Origin: Diospyros lotus
Lineage: Eukaryota; Streptophyta; Magnoliopsida; Ericales; Ebenaceae
Length of the DNA stretch: 64,000 nucleotides
Reading direction: 5' to 3'
Assembly: GCF_014633365.1 (NCBI RefSeq)
Contig: NC_068339.1
Span: 563,001-627,000, forward strand
Every line of letters begins with the position of its first letter. Position 1 is the stretch's first letter. Under the pieces are notes generated by a model, which was not told the DNA's origin, did not search any database, and was given only the letters and a program-made list of their open reading frames with translations. A program made the translations under genes and the position numbers. Of the stretch, positions 1 to 13,700 are shown one piece after another.

Positions 1-1541
1 TACATATATTCATCCCTAAATTATGAGCAAGATACTCAAATATTTCCCACCGGAAAATTTCATACAACCAATATTCCATTTCTTATCTTTGCTGGGAATG
101 AGAAGCTAAACCAACATAACTGGTTTAAAAAGAAAAAGAATTTTAACCAACTTAATAACACTTTTTAATACTGTTGAAAGCTAAATCACCAAAGTAAATT
201 TTTTAGAAAGTTGGAAAATATAAAAGAAAAAAAAAACAATTTTATTGATGAAAGAGATAATTGTAGTTTAACATTCAAAGGACAGGTTATACTCATCCAA
301 AGAAAAGCTGGAGTGGATAATTCCCTGTAGAAGGGGAAGGAGTGGAGAGGAATGGCAAGACACAGTTGATGGGAAACTTCTGCAGCAAAGAAATGAGGAA
401 AACAATGCTTCGTGGATAGGCAGTGGTATTGGAAATGATTGATAGATGACAATGCACTTGTAACAAATGGTGTAAGATGAGAAGAAGAAGAAGCAGTGGC
501 TCACTTTTTCTAAGCAATGGGGAAGAGGACCAAAACATGACAGTGAAAGACTACGGAGAAAAAGAAGGGCCGTCAATAACGTAGAGTAGGTAGGATGGGC
601 AGTTGGTCAGATCTAGTATGGATTGTACATGGACAGTAGTTGGAGTCGGCAGCTCTCCTAGGGTTCCTTGGGGAAGAGGAACAAGTTGGCCCTTGCAAAC
701 AACTTGATGCACTATCTCCCTTCAACCCTTTGAGTGAAATGCATCAAAAGGAAGGAAAATTCATGGACCAATCCCATCATATCCACACCATAGGAACTAT
801 GAGATCACTAAAAGGATGCCTTTGGCATCCAGGGGTCATGGACTGACCATAGAACCCTGCTCAATAAGTGGAAGGGATTAGCTTTCCACCCTCAGGTTGG
901 ATAGTCAGGGTCAAAGAAGCGCAATCATTCACTCTTAAAACTGGCGTTCTTAAGACCAAAAAGTCAAGGAAAAAGGAGGGGAAAGCTGTCCACTCCTGGT
1001 TCTCTTGAAGCTAGATCCTCCAAAACCATAAGAATCCGTAGTAAGAATTGGATTCCAACTTAGCACTCCTTGAGTGAGATTTTGAGAAGAGTTGCTCTTT
1101 GGAGAGTACAGTATGATGAAAGAAAAAGGAGGAGACTAGAGAGAGAGAGAGAGATTTCAAGAAGGGAATATTCAGCATTTTTTTCAAAATCCACGACCCA
1201 ATATCTATGACATCACTAAAGCTTATTTATAGGCTAAAACTAAAATGATAATTCAAATCTCCAAATATATCTTACTAAAAATAGAAGGTAAAATCTAAAA
1301 TAAATCTTACTAAAAATAAAAATCTAAAATCTAAATTCCAGTTTTAAATAAAACCTGAATCTTTATATTTTAATACATTAAATTTCTCATCAAATAGTCT
1401 GCCTAAGTTTTTTTTTTCTTTGTTCCATGCTTTACGTCAAAGCTAATTTACCATGCTTCCCACAATTTCACGTAGTAACAGAGTACCATGGGCTCTATTA
1501 ACCATAAGCTTTTTCATAAGTTTCAATTCTATATTACTCAC
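1..1541 (-). other. CNGC intron 11 (left end truncated by window)
   Basis: No coding exon or recognisable transposon. There is a short GA-rich run at about 1138-1155. Small ORFs on both strands (for example minus 186-576) have low-complexity translations and no known motif. 600-1150 is less AT-rich than its surroundings and could be an old unrecognised repeat. Confidence 0.5.
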
Positions 1542-1704
1542 CTTATTGCTCCTTGAACACGTGGGTTTCTCAAGAATCTAGTGAAAAGACTGGTGACTTC
1601 TTCAAGATCAGTAGCTCGCAGTGTGAATGCTTCTACATTTGTAAAGCATCTCACCATTCTATTGCTTAGCAGTCTATGTCCTGGTACCCGGACTTTTTTT
1701 CCAT
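1542..1704 (-). CDS. CNGC20: CNGC exon 11 (end of cyclic-nucleotide-binding domain)
   Basis: 163 bases, [20 protein letters not shown] through [12 protein letters not shown], between CTGCAG|ATGG and ATAAG|GTGAGT. It includes the [13 protein letters not shown] hinge and the [11 protein letters not shown] helix. An exon starting YESPYW should follow; I searched 1-1541 and did not see it, so it lies off the window. Confidence 0.92.
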
Positions 1705-4700
1705 CTGCAGATAATTTTTTGAAACAGATATATTCTTAACACTCCTGTTGCTTTAGTAGGTAAGAAAAGAAAAGAAAAGAAAAGAAAAGAAAAGAAGAAG
1801 AGTTTGTCAAATTCAAGAACGTTTATAAGTTACCAACAAGAAAATTGAAACCTTATCATGCACATTCAAGCCTCTCAACAATGATCAAATGTCAAGCCAT
1901 GGAGCATATTGATTTAACCTACTAAAAAGAAGTTTTGCTACAAGACTCATTTTTGTTTGTAAGTTCAACATTTAGGAACTCAACCTTTGTATTGGAAATG
2001 TGGATACGACATTCATTCTGAAGTTGAGAAAATTGTGGTTACCACTAATGTTCAACTAAAAGTGTAGAAGTTTCTTTACTGCTCAACTAAGCCAGGCCAG
2101 CAGCAATACCAAGTGGTGAAAGATCTTAGTGACTGGATTAAAATTGTTGGAAGAAATATCAATCTCAACTTGATAGACCCGAACTTAGAGTAGAAAAAAG
2201 ATGAGGAAAAATATATGCTAAGAAGGCTTATATGCTGTTATAAGAGGGAAACCCAGATTTAAGGTATAAGTAGTTTCATTGTCGTCTTTCATGTTTTCTT
2301 TGCTAAGTTCTCTTAAGGTTTATATTTTTTTTTTTTTTTTATCCATAGAGAGAATTCTAAAGTAGAATTTTGTTTTTGGCATCTTTCGACTTTAATATTT
2401 TTTGGACCTAACCCAATATTTAAATAGTTGCACGTGTTTGGATCAGTTATAAGTTGAGGGTAAAATAATAATATAAAAAATAAAGTTAACTTTTTATCTA
2501 ACAACTTAAACTTTTAGATGAAATGTTGCTTAACAATTTAAGAAAAACTATCATCCACTCAACTTCAGTATTTTAGAAAACAAAGACACTAGTAGTATTG
2601 ACAAGCCCAAACCATACGTGGACTTCAAGATGCAAAATAGAAGGCATTGTTGAAGGACCTAGGTTCAAGCATTGCAACCCAAATGATAAGACAACAAACA
2701 CTCAGTTTCATTCATGAAACAAGACAAGTGAATACAGGTATTTACAAAATTATAGTTTTACCTTTATTGATAGAAGAATGCTCAAGGCACCATGTCAGAA
2801 GTTCTTCACCACAAACATCCCCTTCAGACAGGGGAAGTATGATACCACCTTCTCCAATGCTCTCCATTTTTCCCCGAACAATAAAAACCATCTTCTCAAT
2901 AAGACCACCACAGTACAAAATTTTGCTTCCTTTGATATATGTTCTTTGTCTTAGCCTCTCACAAATGGCATCTAAGATAGGTTCATCCATCAGGGCAAAA
3001 ATACGGACCTGGAAATCACATTTGAATGTCCTTATAGAACTGGGAATGTTTATATGATGGATAAAGAGAACAACAATGCAATTTGTCATCTTCTGGTTGG
3101 AAACAATTAATTGGTTCAAGCATGTACTCAGAGATACCATTAAGTATGGATAGATCCATGTTACTTTACAAAAAACAATTGTAGGTAAGGGTCCACCAAG
3201 CCAAACAAGCACTATGTTTCAAAAACAAAAATTAAGAATATGCCTTCTATAAAAGTCATTATTAATTAATGATAGATGATTATTTTGTACAATGACATCA
3301 AAGCCGCCACAATGTAATGACAAATCTTCAATGGCTCATCTTGGGAAAGTCCACTAAAACTCAAAAGGTCTTAACACTCCAAAGCCGCGCCCCCCCCCCC
3401 CCCCCCCCCCCCCCCGGAAAAAAAAAAAAAAAGGAAAAAAAACCGCAGACTAAATAAATAAAAAAAGCACAAACATAATCAATACCATACTAAAACCACA
3501 TATAACTAATGATGCCATGACAATCAGACAGCACTTAAACTTTGAAACTCACCTTTTTGACAAATTTGAAGAGATGCCGTCGTATTTCTCGTTGAAGGTT
3601 CTCAGGAAGATTTTCAAGTAGCATTTCTTCATTTACCCCTCTGGTGGCAGCCCAATTATACCTTTCTGATTGACGAACTTGCCTGTACATTATAGAATGT
3701 CAATTTTTTAATTAGCTTCCCTTCCACCTAGATACCTGTATAATAATAATCAATATACAATGTGACTGATCATGCAATATAAGGCAAATTGAAGAAGTTT
3801 GATTCCTTAATGAATTGTGTTTTTCCTTTGTTTTCTTTTTCTTTTTGACTGATCTTTCTTAATTTGATTTTACCAATAAGGCTCCATACTTGGATAAAGT
3901 TTGATGATACCATAGTTAATTTGCGAGTGAGATTCAGTTAGCATGTTCCTGGATTTTCATGTTCAATGGCCCTAGAACTGTGGTTTACCCACCTCCCTAA
4001 GTGGGGGGTTTGTGATAGTCTTTACACGTTCATTCTCTGAAAAGGCCTTTCTTCTCACTCTAAGGGAAACTGATTACATGCTCTCCACATGGTGAACAAT
4101 GCAATATAAAACATGAAAGTTAATACAAAAAAACCTGCACCCCTGATATAGAGTTTTCAGGACTACAGATAATTGCATCACATGAACCAGGAAAAAAAAA
4201 AAACCACCTCAGCTTTCTTCCAGAAGAAAGCTTTATGCACAATCTACTTAGTACCTCAACTTGGGTGCAAAAGTTAAAGAGGGAGCAGCAATTTAATCAA
4301 GCTTATAAATGAATACTCAATGTTCAACTAAAATCATTCAGTTAACCAGCCTATGCATCCTTCAAAGATAGTAATAATTTTCGACGCCCACCAGGTTCTA
4401 CTCAGTAACAATGTACTAGAAGTGTAGTTTTTCAGGATCCAGCTAAAGATTGGGATCTCCACCTAGAGAATTTATTAAGATCTTGTAAGTGACTTTCAAG
4501 TTGGCTTGCTTGAATTACCTGTGACAATAACATCTCACCCATGTAAAAGAACCAGAGCAACAAGAAAAAAGATAAAAACGAGGGAACTGGTAATACCTTC
4601 TTAGTTCTTCGGGCAACCGCCGATGCCTCATCCACTGCTCAACATCACGACACCTGAGGGACATCTCTAGCCGCCTGACAAGAATAGCAGTTGATGTAAG

Positions 4701-7700
4701 CAGTAAATTGTTGGGTACAGCTATTCACTTATTTTAAACTGAAGGAACATCTATTACCACATTCACACTTCTGAGCATGAACTTATTGCAAATGCAATGA
4801 ACAATGTATTAAACTCCTAAGAGCTATTATTATTAAATCTTGGGCAATCTGGGCGAACATAAAGGTCAAATTCATTCCATTGATACCTTGCAACACTGCT
4901 GTAAAGTTGGTTAGCTAAGTAGTCTAAGCCTTAGTCCGACAGGGTTTCCCCTCATGTAGAGCTGCAGGTTCAATTTTTGTCTTGTGCACTGTCATGCACT
5001 GAGAGCTTTGAATTCACTCACACATAAGTAGCATTGCAGTAAAACTATGGCGCCCACCCATCTGACATTCCCTTCCTCCAGGTTCCTTAGTAGAGTGGAG
5101 GCTGCTGTATCATGCCTAAGAAGTCATTCATTTTGATTGTAATTTTCCTTTTGCCCAATTTGTGTATGCTTGAAAATTATAAATAGAAAAAATTGGAGAC
5201 AGTTATCTTTTTAAATAATAATAAAAGAATTAATTTGATTTTAGGATTCTTTACAAAATAATATCTCTACATATATATTATTTTCACAAATTGCCAACTC
5301 CACTTAGTGGGATTAAGGCTTGTGATTGTTTTGTTGTATAAATTATGCTTACAAACTGTTGAATTCTTGACCACCATCTGATCTAAAAGCTTAAACTATT
5401 AGATAGAAGGTTAATTTTATCTTTTATACTATTATTTTACTCTTCGCATACCCCCTCAAGTGTGGCCAAGCTTCACTAATGAGGTCCAACCACTTGCAAC
5501 AATTTTAAATATTGGGTTGGTAGTGAAGTTTGAACTCAAGACCTATGCCTGATTTGATACCCTATTGAATTGCTAACCATCATTTAATCTAAAAGGTTAA
5601 ACTGTTAAATAGAAGGTTAACTTCATCTTTTATACTATCATTGTACTCTTAACACAAACTAATGTCTCACCATACATTACAAGTACTAATTCAGAAAGAT
5701 TGCTAGAAAACTTAGTAACCATATTGCGATATAAGCAGAGGCTGGTGTCTATTTGCAGTTCTTCCTTTTTGTTTTTTCCCTCTCTCTTTGTTTCTTGTAA
5801 TCTATTCATTCTTTTACAAGCCTAAAGGTAATTTTATAGAAAAATTACCTATTAGCCTCTTGGTTCATTCCTTTCTTTATGCGAATAGGTAACTCTTTCA
5901 TTTAATCTATATAATTGATGCATGTTTTTGACTGTCATAGTAAGAAGTATACCTGCGTCCAAGAGCCTGTAGAAAGTTTTGCATGTTCCCAATTAGAAAA
6001 GCAAATAGCAACAGGCCCAGGCCAATGATGGCCATAGTGAAAAGGACTTCCCAAACAAAATAGCTCGGCGTTTGATTACCAGCCAGTGTACTGATTTGCT
6101 TTTAAAATCCAAGACGAAAAAAGGCATAAAAAAACAAGTTTTTTAGGTGTCAGAATGATACTAGTACATACAAGGAATCAGGCAGCTTAATTATTTTAGT
6201 GAAGTAATACGTTAGAAATTATCCTTCTTATCCAATAAATTGGGGTACAACAAAATCCATAAGCTGACTAAAGCAAAAGGTAGAGATATGCTAGAACAGT
6301 ACTAAAAAGTTGCTTGTAAGTAAAGAAAAAATGCACGAAGTTACTTTTAAGTTTGGGAATTCTGCCAGAATGAGGTATTCAAGGAAATATGATCTCGTAC
6401 AGAATGCAATATTAACCTCTTCAAAATTTCAAAGAAATTTGTGAAATTTTAAGCCCTCTTCCATACTTGGATTTTTTGTTGTGTACTGATGGTTTGAAAT
6501 AGGTATGTTAGGCAGTTATCATATACAAACCACTGAAGATCAACTATATTGAATGTAAAATGATTACTTGGAAATTAAAAGAGGCATATTAATGAGAATG
6601 TAACAAACATAAACCACAATAGGTAAAAACTTTTAAGGCCAATCTAGCAATTAACCCAATAAAGCACAATTGACAAACAGTTAATAGATATTCAATTACA
6701 ACCATAGCTCAACTTGAATTTACAACCCTTCAGCTAATGTAAATTTTGCTCAGCTCATAATGTACTGTTTTCCCATGTACTATATTCATGATTCTCTCTC
6801 ACTGTCTCAAAATCCACTTATAAGAGATCAAATCACTCTGCCTAAATCCATGAAATGACCATCATGGAAACTCCACCAAGACTTAACCTTCACCTGAGAA
6901 GATATATAATGCTAAGGATGACTATTTGAAACCTACTTCTGCATATAGGGAATTCTGACACATAATTATCAGAGACCACAATCTCTTTTTGTACCTTGAC
7001 CAAATCTCAAATTGTTATCTTTCCATGGTTATCAAAAATATGAAATACTGCTAAGTGCAATTCTAGTGGTAACCTCTCAACTAAGATTGCAAGCGAACTC
7101 TTCAAGTTGTACTTTGTACGATTGCTTTCACTTTAGCCAACCACCCCAAAACTGTTCAGAACTCTTCTAGTTATACTTTCTACAATTAAACTCCTCAAAA
7201 CTGTTCCAAGCCATCTAGCAATAGCCACTGGACATGGATGCTGTAGCACTCTCTTAAAACTTTTCTAGCAGTTGCTATTGTTTGGTTCTATAATATTGGT
7301 GCCAGAGTGCCCTTGTGCCTTATAGTAGAATGTTGCCAAATTTGGAATAGTGCAACAACAACAATCACATTGCTTAATCCACTAGGTAGGGTTGACTACA
7401 TGAATTCTAGACCTCTAGCCATCTCTATTCATGGTCATATCCTATATAAGATCATTATATCCTATGTCATGTTTAAGGGTAATTTTCCACTAAGTGTTCT
7501 TTACTACAAACTCTTGAAAGAAAAAGATGCAAACAACCAATCCTAAAGGATTGAGGAGATGATTCGTGAATAAGATGAAAGGAATAAGAGGAGGATAACT
7601 CTCCCGAGTTATCCTCAAGCTGATCTATATATGTGTATTTGTAAATTTAGTTTTATTTTATCTTGTTATCTTGTACTAGAATTTAGGAGTTTATCTAATA

Positions 7701-10700
7701 GCTAAAGTTTAGGAGATAAGTTTGTATCAAACTAGGAGTCTTGTATATTTAATCCTAGCTGCTAATGGAGAAGAGTACGATAGTTTTTCATTGTTCTATC
7801 GGATTTCTTCATGGTATCAGAGCTTGGTTTCGAGTTTCTGTAGCTACTAGATATTTAGAGTTCTAATTGTAAGAGAACTCTTTAACTTGCGCCATGGCTG
7901 ATGATCCAACAGCCAGTACATGGACTTCTAATCCTCTTCCAACAAAGAGCAGTCCAGTCTCTGCAACCTCGTCACATTCTTCCTCAGCCTTCGATGGACC
8001 TTCCCTCCAGATTACTTTACACAAGCTGAATGGAACCAACTTCCGAGAGTGGTCCCAATCAGTTATGCTTGTGATTAAAGGAAAAGGGAAGGTAGGCTTT
8101 TTACTTCTTACAAATTTCCCCCTTTTTTGTTTCTTCAGATATGGAGGTCACTAAACAGAAACCTACAAAAGAGGGGCAACCCCTTTACAAGAGGGAAGAG
8201 AAAAAAACAAAAGCTAAGCATCTATGTATCTACCAGCAAAAACAACTCATCTAAAAATTACAAAATGAGTATAAATAAAACAAGATGTTCTCTCAACTAA
8301 AGAAACTGAGAAACAAGAATAGCTCCCTTCATAGTTCATATAATAAAATCAACTCTCTAGACCTTCAAAGGCTCTCCTATTCAGCACATGCATGCCTATT
8401 GGAGTTAATTTTTCTTTTTTAACTCCATCAACTAGTAATGTTTTCCTCCAACAGTGGACAACATTGATTCAGATAACACATCCTTCCCACTTTCAAAGAA
8501 GTTTAATAATAATAGTGACACATGGAATCTGTCTCTACTCTCTAGTCAACGCTAGCACATAGCCAGTTATATTTAAAAAATACAAAGCAGATCATTTTCA
8601 ACTGTGAAGCTCAAGAACAGTTATTTTCCTACTAGATTTAATGTTGTAAAATAATAATATAAGAAGATAAAGTTAACTTCTATCTACCAGCTTCAACTTT
8701 TAGATGGAATGGCAGTTAAGAATTTAACACTTTCAATTGAGCATAAGACAACTTCAAAGAAAACTTTCATTGAAGAATTTACCTCATGTGAGAGTTAATT
8801 TTTCTATTAAAACTGAGTAGGAAGCAATATACCCTAAGTTTGTTATGAACCTGACAAACAGGAAGACTTTTTACATTGAGAACTAATTTTCTATTAATTG
8901 TGTGGAAACAGCCTCTTTGCAAAGCAAGGGTAAGACTATATACAAAAATGACCCTCTTAGACCAGCTCAAAACGGGGAGCCTTGTGCATATGGGACACCC
9001 TTTTGATTGTGTCAGAAAGCTTGATATCCATTGTCGAGCCCCTTTCCAACAGCTTAAGCTTTTGAAACAAATGGCAACTTTACATAGAATCAAAGGTTCT
9101 AGGTTCAAGATTTGTTCCTCATCATTCATATCTGTGCAAAATTATTTTGTGTGGCTAGAACACCTTTCTTTTACTCCTTCCATGTGCAAAAACGTGGTTG
9201 CACATGTTTTTGAGACAAGTGTTGACTTAGAAAATGGAGGATTATTTTTCAAAGTATAGGAAGAAAAATATCATTGGCCTATAAATTTGTCAATATCCAA
9301 CAAGTTCTAGACAACATCTTGAATTTTATCCCTCCAAAATTTTGTACTGAATTAGGTCAGCATTCAGTATCTGCTAAAAAATGTATACTCCAAGACAACA
9401 CAAGCATTGAAAACGATTTTCTGTAAGAAACATTACAGGGTATGCTTCCTAATTAACAGTGAGTGAAGGAATTTTTTAAAGCTCCTGAAGTTGAAGCTGC
9501 ATCTCTTTCCATGAATATTGCCTACTAAGAACCCTTCAGATGTACTTTCTGCTTAACAAGCATGATTGATCACCCTTGATAAGTAGTCTTACAACAGTAA
9601 TTGATCAAATATGATAATGAAATTGGAAAGGGAGATGTAGACATATACCTGAAAGCCCCAGAACAATGAATAAATATATCTGGTCATGATACTATTTTCT
9701 GTGGTGAGATTAACAGCTTGCTGATAGATTCCATAGGAGAAACCTCCTTCACTGAAACAATCAGTTGCATTTTCATTGTTCCTCCATTCATGCCATGATT
9801 CATCTGAGCTAAAGTTTCTCCCATGGCCGCAATCGATGAATTTCTTACACATATCCATGTGAGAGTCATGACAGGCAACTCGAAGACATTGGTTTACTCT
9901 CTATTCAAGAAAAGTTAGAAAGCAAGAAGCACGGTTAGAACTTGAACTTTGCAACAGTAAGAGTTTGTTAATCCTTTATGATAAAATATATTCTCCTTAT
10001 TTATCTTGTATTTTATCTATCTTGTACTTTATCTTTATCATATTTCTTTCTTGATTAGGTTTATTTATATTTTTCTTTGTTGTAATCTAGTCCTATAAAA
10101 TAGGAATGTAATGTCTAAAATCTAGGAGAATTCTTAGAAAACTCTTGTATAAATATTTTTCATTCGTATCAATAAAATATACGGGAATACCGCTTCCCTT
10201 TCTCCTTTTTCTACATGGTATCAAACCCTCGTTAATAGGCTGATACAGTAAACCTTAGTGCCTTCATTGCACAACTTCAAGTGCCTTCATTGCACTGTCA
10301 TTGTGCACGTCGAAACGCTTCTGTCCGGCCACCGCCACCACTATTGGGTTTGTCGTCATCAAATCGGCTGACCACTGGAGAACCATCGCCATTGAAGTCC
10401 ACATGTGCCCCCACGCGCTGCCGTTAGTTCGCTTCTGACTCCACATGCTTGTGCGTGAAGGAGCGTCCACAGCCCTTTCGCCTCCGATTGCTCCAAATCT
10501 GCTCTCCAACGTCTTTCTAGCCCATCCTTGGTGTCAAAATCTTTCGTTGTTGGGTGATTCTTCCTTCCATTACTATCTCAAACTGTCGATTCCGTTGCTA
10601 TCTCATTTTTCTTCTCTGCTCCACCTGAGTCTTCACCATGACAGACACTTCACTTCTAAGACAAAGAACGATGCTTCATCTGACATGCCAATGGAGAACG

Positions 10701-13700
10701 GTGCTTCATCTGACATTCCAATGGAGAGTTTGTCTAACAGTGACCTTCCAGGGTTACATCAGTCTTATAGGCTTGATGGAAGGAACTACTTACAATGGGT
10801 GCAGCTTGTGCAGACTTTCTTGAAAGGAAGAGGAAAGATGGCACATCTAATTGAGCCTAGTCCAGATGCTAAAGACCCTAATTTTGCTGCATGGAAAGTA
10901 GAGGATTCCTTGATAATGTCTTGGTTGTGGGGCTCAATGCACCCTGAGGTAAGTAAAAATTGCATGTTCTACTGCAAAGTGTACTTATTCTAAAGTGCAA
11001 GATGCCTCAGTTATTTTTTATATCAAGATGAAAATAAGTGGTACTAAACAGGGTTCTCTAACTATCACCGAGTACTATAATAAAATGAATGGATATTAGC
11101 TTGAGTTGGATCATTATCAAGATGAAATGTAGTGAAGATGCAGCCACCATAATTGCAATATTTGAAAGAGATAAGGTAGTTGAATTTTTAGCAGGCCTTA
11201 ATGCTGATTTTGATCAAGCAAGGGTCCAGGTCCTAGGGAAAGACAAAATTCCTTCTTTAAATGAAGTCTTTGCCATTGTTCGTAGTGAGAAGTATAGGAG
11301 AATAGCTATGCTAAATGAGACTTCTCTTGAGGGATCTGCAATGGCAACTAACAAGAAAGATGCTTCTCGGTTTAGGTCACAACAAGGTGGGAATGTTTTC
11401 AATCCTAAAGCTCAAAATAAAGATGGTTTATGGTGTTCTTTTTGTAAGAAACCCAAGCATACCAGGGAGACTTGTTTTAGACTCCACAGGAAATAAGCGA
11501 TACTGAATAAGGTAGGAGGGATGAAAAATCTTCATAATTTTCAGGCCCGACAGCAAGTTCAAGCCTATCAAGCTGCCAAAGAGGAAGAGACTGCATTGGA
11601 GAAGATAGATTCAGTTATAGCCGATTCATCTATCATGACCGAACAACTTAATGCTGAAGAAATCAGCAAGCTTAAAAGCTTCCTAAAGACTATTCAAGGT
11701 GGTTCTTGTTCCATGGCCCAAACAAGTATTTGCTTGAATTCTGAATCTAGTATTGCCTCACATACTATTAGGAATAATCTATGGATTTTGGATTCGGGGG
11801 CTATTGATCATATGACCTTTGATATAAATGTCTTCAATTCCTATACCCCACTAAGTAGCTCCAAAAAGATAACGGTGGCCAATGATAGTACGATTCCTAT
11901 AGCTGGACATGGTGGCCTATGCAGCATGTTCTTCATGTCCCAAATCTTTCTAGCAACTTGATTTCTGTTCATAAGCTAACCAAGGATCTAAATTGTTGTG
12001 TTGTCTTTTTCCCAAACAAATGTGAATTTCAGGCACTGGACATGGGGAAGAAGATTGGAGTTGGTGAGGAATGGAATGGGTTGTATTTTCTGAAGACATG
12101 CAGTGCTGATCTTAAGGGGGAGAAACCTTCAGCTTACTCTTCTCAGTCAGATTCAACTTCTTCGATTCCTATTCAGCCAGCTGTTTCGATCCATGATTTT
12201 TGGCTTCAACATTGTTGTTTAGGGCACCCTGCCATTAGTACTATGCAGTCTATGTTTCTAACTGTGCTTAGAAATTTGGACATTTCTAATCTTCATTGTG
12301 ATGTGTGTGAACGTTCTAAACATCATAGAGTTTCATATCCTATGAGTAACAATTTATCCTCTCTTCCATTTACTTTGATTCATTCGGATGAGTGGAGACC
12401 ATCTAAAATTCCTAATTGTTCTGGGGTTAGGTGGTTTATTACCTTTATTGATGATTGTATAAGAACAACTTGGGTTTATCTCTTAAAGAATAAGGCCGCT
12501 ATTAGTTCTATCTTGCCTATTTTCTATAAGATGATCTCTACTCAATTTGGGTCTCAAATTAAAAAATTCCAAACTGATAATGCAAGAAACTACTTCAATC
12601 ATCACTTGCATAACTTCTTTCAGCAAGAAGGTATAATTCACGAGTCTTCATGTGTTGATACTCCTTAACAAAAGGTGTAGCAGAAAGAAAAATGAGACAT
12701 TTGCTCAATGTTATGAGAGCTCTCTTACTACATCATTCTATCCCTAAGTCTTTCTGGGGGGAGGCAGTTTTGATTGTTGCCTATCTAATTAACCGAATTC
12801 CTTCTACTCTTCTAAAACACTAAAGCCCAATTCAATGCTTGTCCTCCTATTTTCCAGCAGTGTTTTCTCATACTCCTCTTCCTTTGAGAGTCTTTGGTTG
12901 TGTTGCTTTTATCCATGTATCCAAACATCATAGGGATGAACTGGTCCTCAAGCCCTCAAATGTGTGTTTCTTGGTCATTTGCCCACTCAAAAAGGGTATA
13001 AGTGTTATCACCCTGCTACTAGAAAATTTTATGTGACCAAAGATGTTACATTTGTTGAAAATTAGTCATTCTTTGGTCCTCCTAGTGCTAATATTCAAGA
13101 TACACATATATCTTGGGTTGATATAAATAATGATCTTCCCATTTTGGAAACCTCTCATGATTTGCAGATTTATGCTCCATCTAACTCTTCCTTAGATGAA
13201 TAGAACTAGCCAGAACCTCCAGAAGAACAACTGCCATCCACTCCAATTCGATTCAAAGGATCTCCCTATGTATTTAAGAGGAGAACACAACAACAACAAG
13301 CCATTCCAAAACCTCTTCTAGCACCAGTTTCCTCTCCTAATCCAGGTAATGAAACCTCACGTTGTTGTCCCTCTGATTCTCAGCCCAATTTTGCCACATC
13401 TAATTCACTGCTTGCATCAATTACTAATGATCTTGATCTACCAATTGCCCTTCGCAAAGGGATCAGAAGCTGCACCCAACACCCTTTGGCCAATTATATG
13501 TCCTATCACCGCTTATCTCTAAATCATAAGACTTTTTTGACTTCCTTAGACACAATTCCTATTCCTAAGACAGTTAATGAGGCTTTCCAAGATCAGAATT
13601 GGGTTCAAGCAATGCAGGAGAAGATGAGGACATAAGAAAAAAATCAGACATGAGACATTGTCCCTAAGCCAAAGGGAGTCAAGCCCATGGGCTGCTGGTG

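Larger units (their letters stand above)
1705..2761 (-). other. CNGC intron 10
   Basis: Non-coding. It contains an (AAAAG)n microsatellite at about 1763-1797, a poly-T tract at about 2326-2341 and a truncated copy of the small LTR element at about 2390-2541. Confidence 0.7.
5357..5654 (-). mobile_element. Complete 298-bp SMART/TRIM-type LTR retrotransposon
   Basis: Two 92-bp direct repeats (5357-5448 and 5563-5654) flank a 114-bp interior. The 5-bp flanks are identical: CAAAC at 5352-5356 and 5655-5659. Read on the minus strand, the base run after the right-hand LTR is GGGTATCAAATC, resembling the tRNA-iMet binding site, and TTGAGGGGGTA precedes the left-hand LTR as a polypurine tract. The interior has no coding capacity, so the element needed another element's proteins. 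The size is at the lower limit known for LTR elements (small ones in rice are called SMARTs). It lies in CNGC intron 7, same strand as the gene. Confidence 0.88.
6099..9648 (-). other. CNGC intron 6
   Basis: 3.55 kb. It holds a truncated copia 5' end (7552-8090) and a small solo LTR (8642-8729). The remainder, including ORFs at 7307-7546, 8779-9129 and 8876-9259, has no recognisable protein motif and I treat it as non-coding. Confidence 0.75.

Noticed and set aside
268..576. Minus ORFs of 88-102 residues as the last CNGC exon
   Set aside because: No YESPYW or IQ motif; sequence does not continue the GAIR end of exon 11 in any frame.
2742..3212. 156-residue minus ORF as a stand-alone gene
   Set aside because: Its middle is CNGC exon 10; both ends are intron read-through beyond clear splice sites.
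8876..9259. 127-residue plus ORF and its 116-residue minus counterpart as genes
   Set aside because: Neither has a recognisable motif; they overlap on opposite strands inside a CNGC intron.
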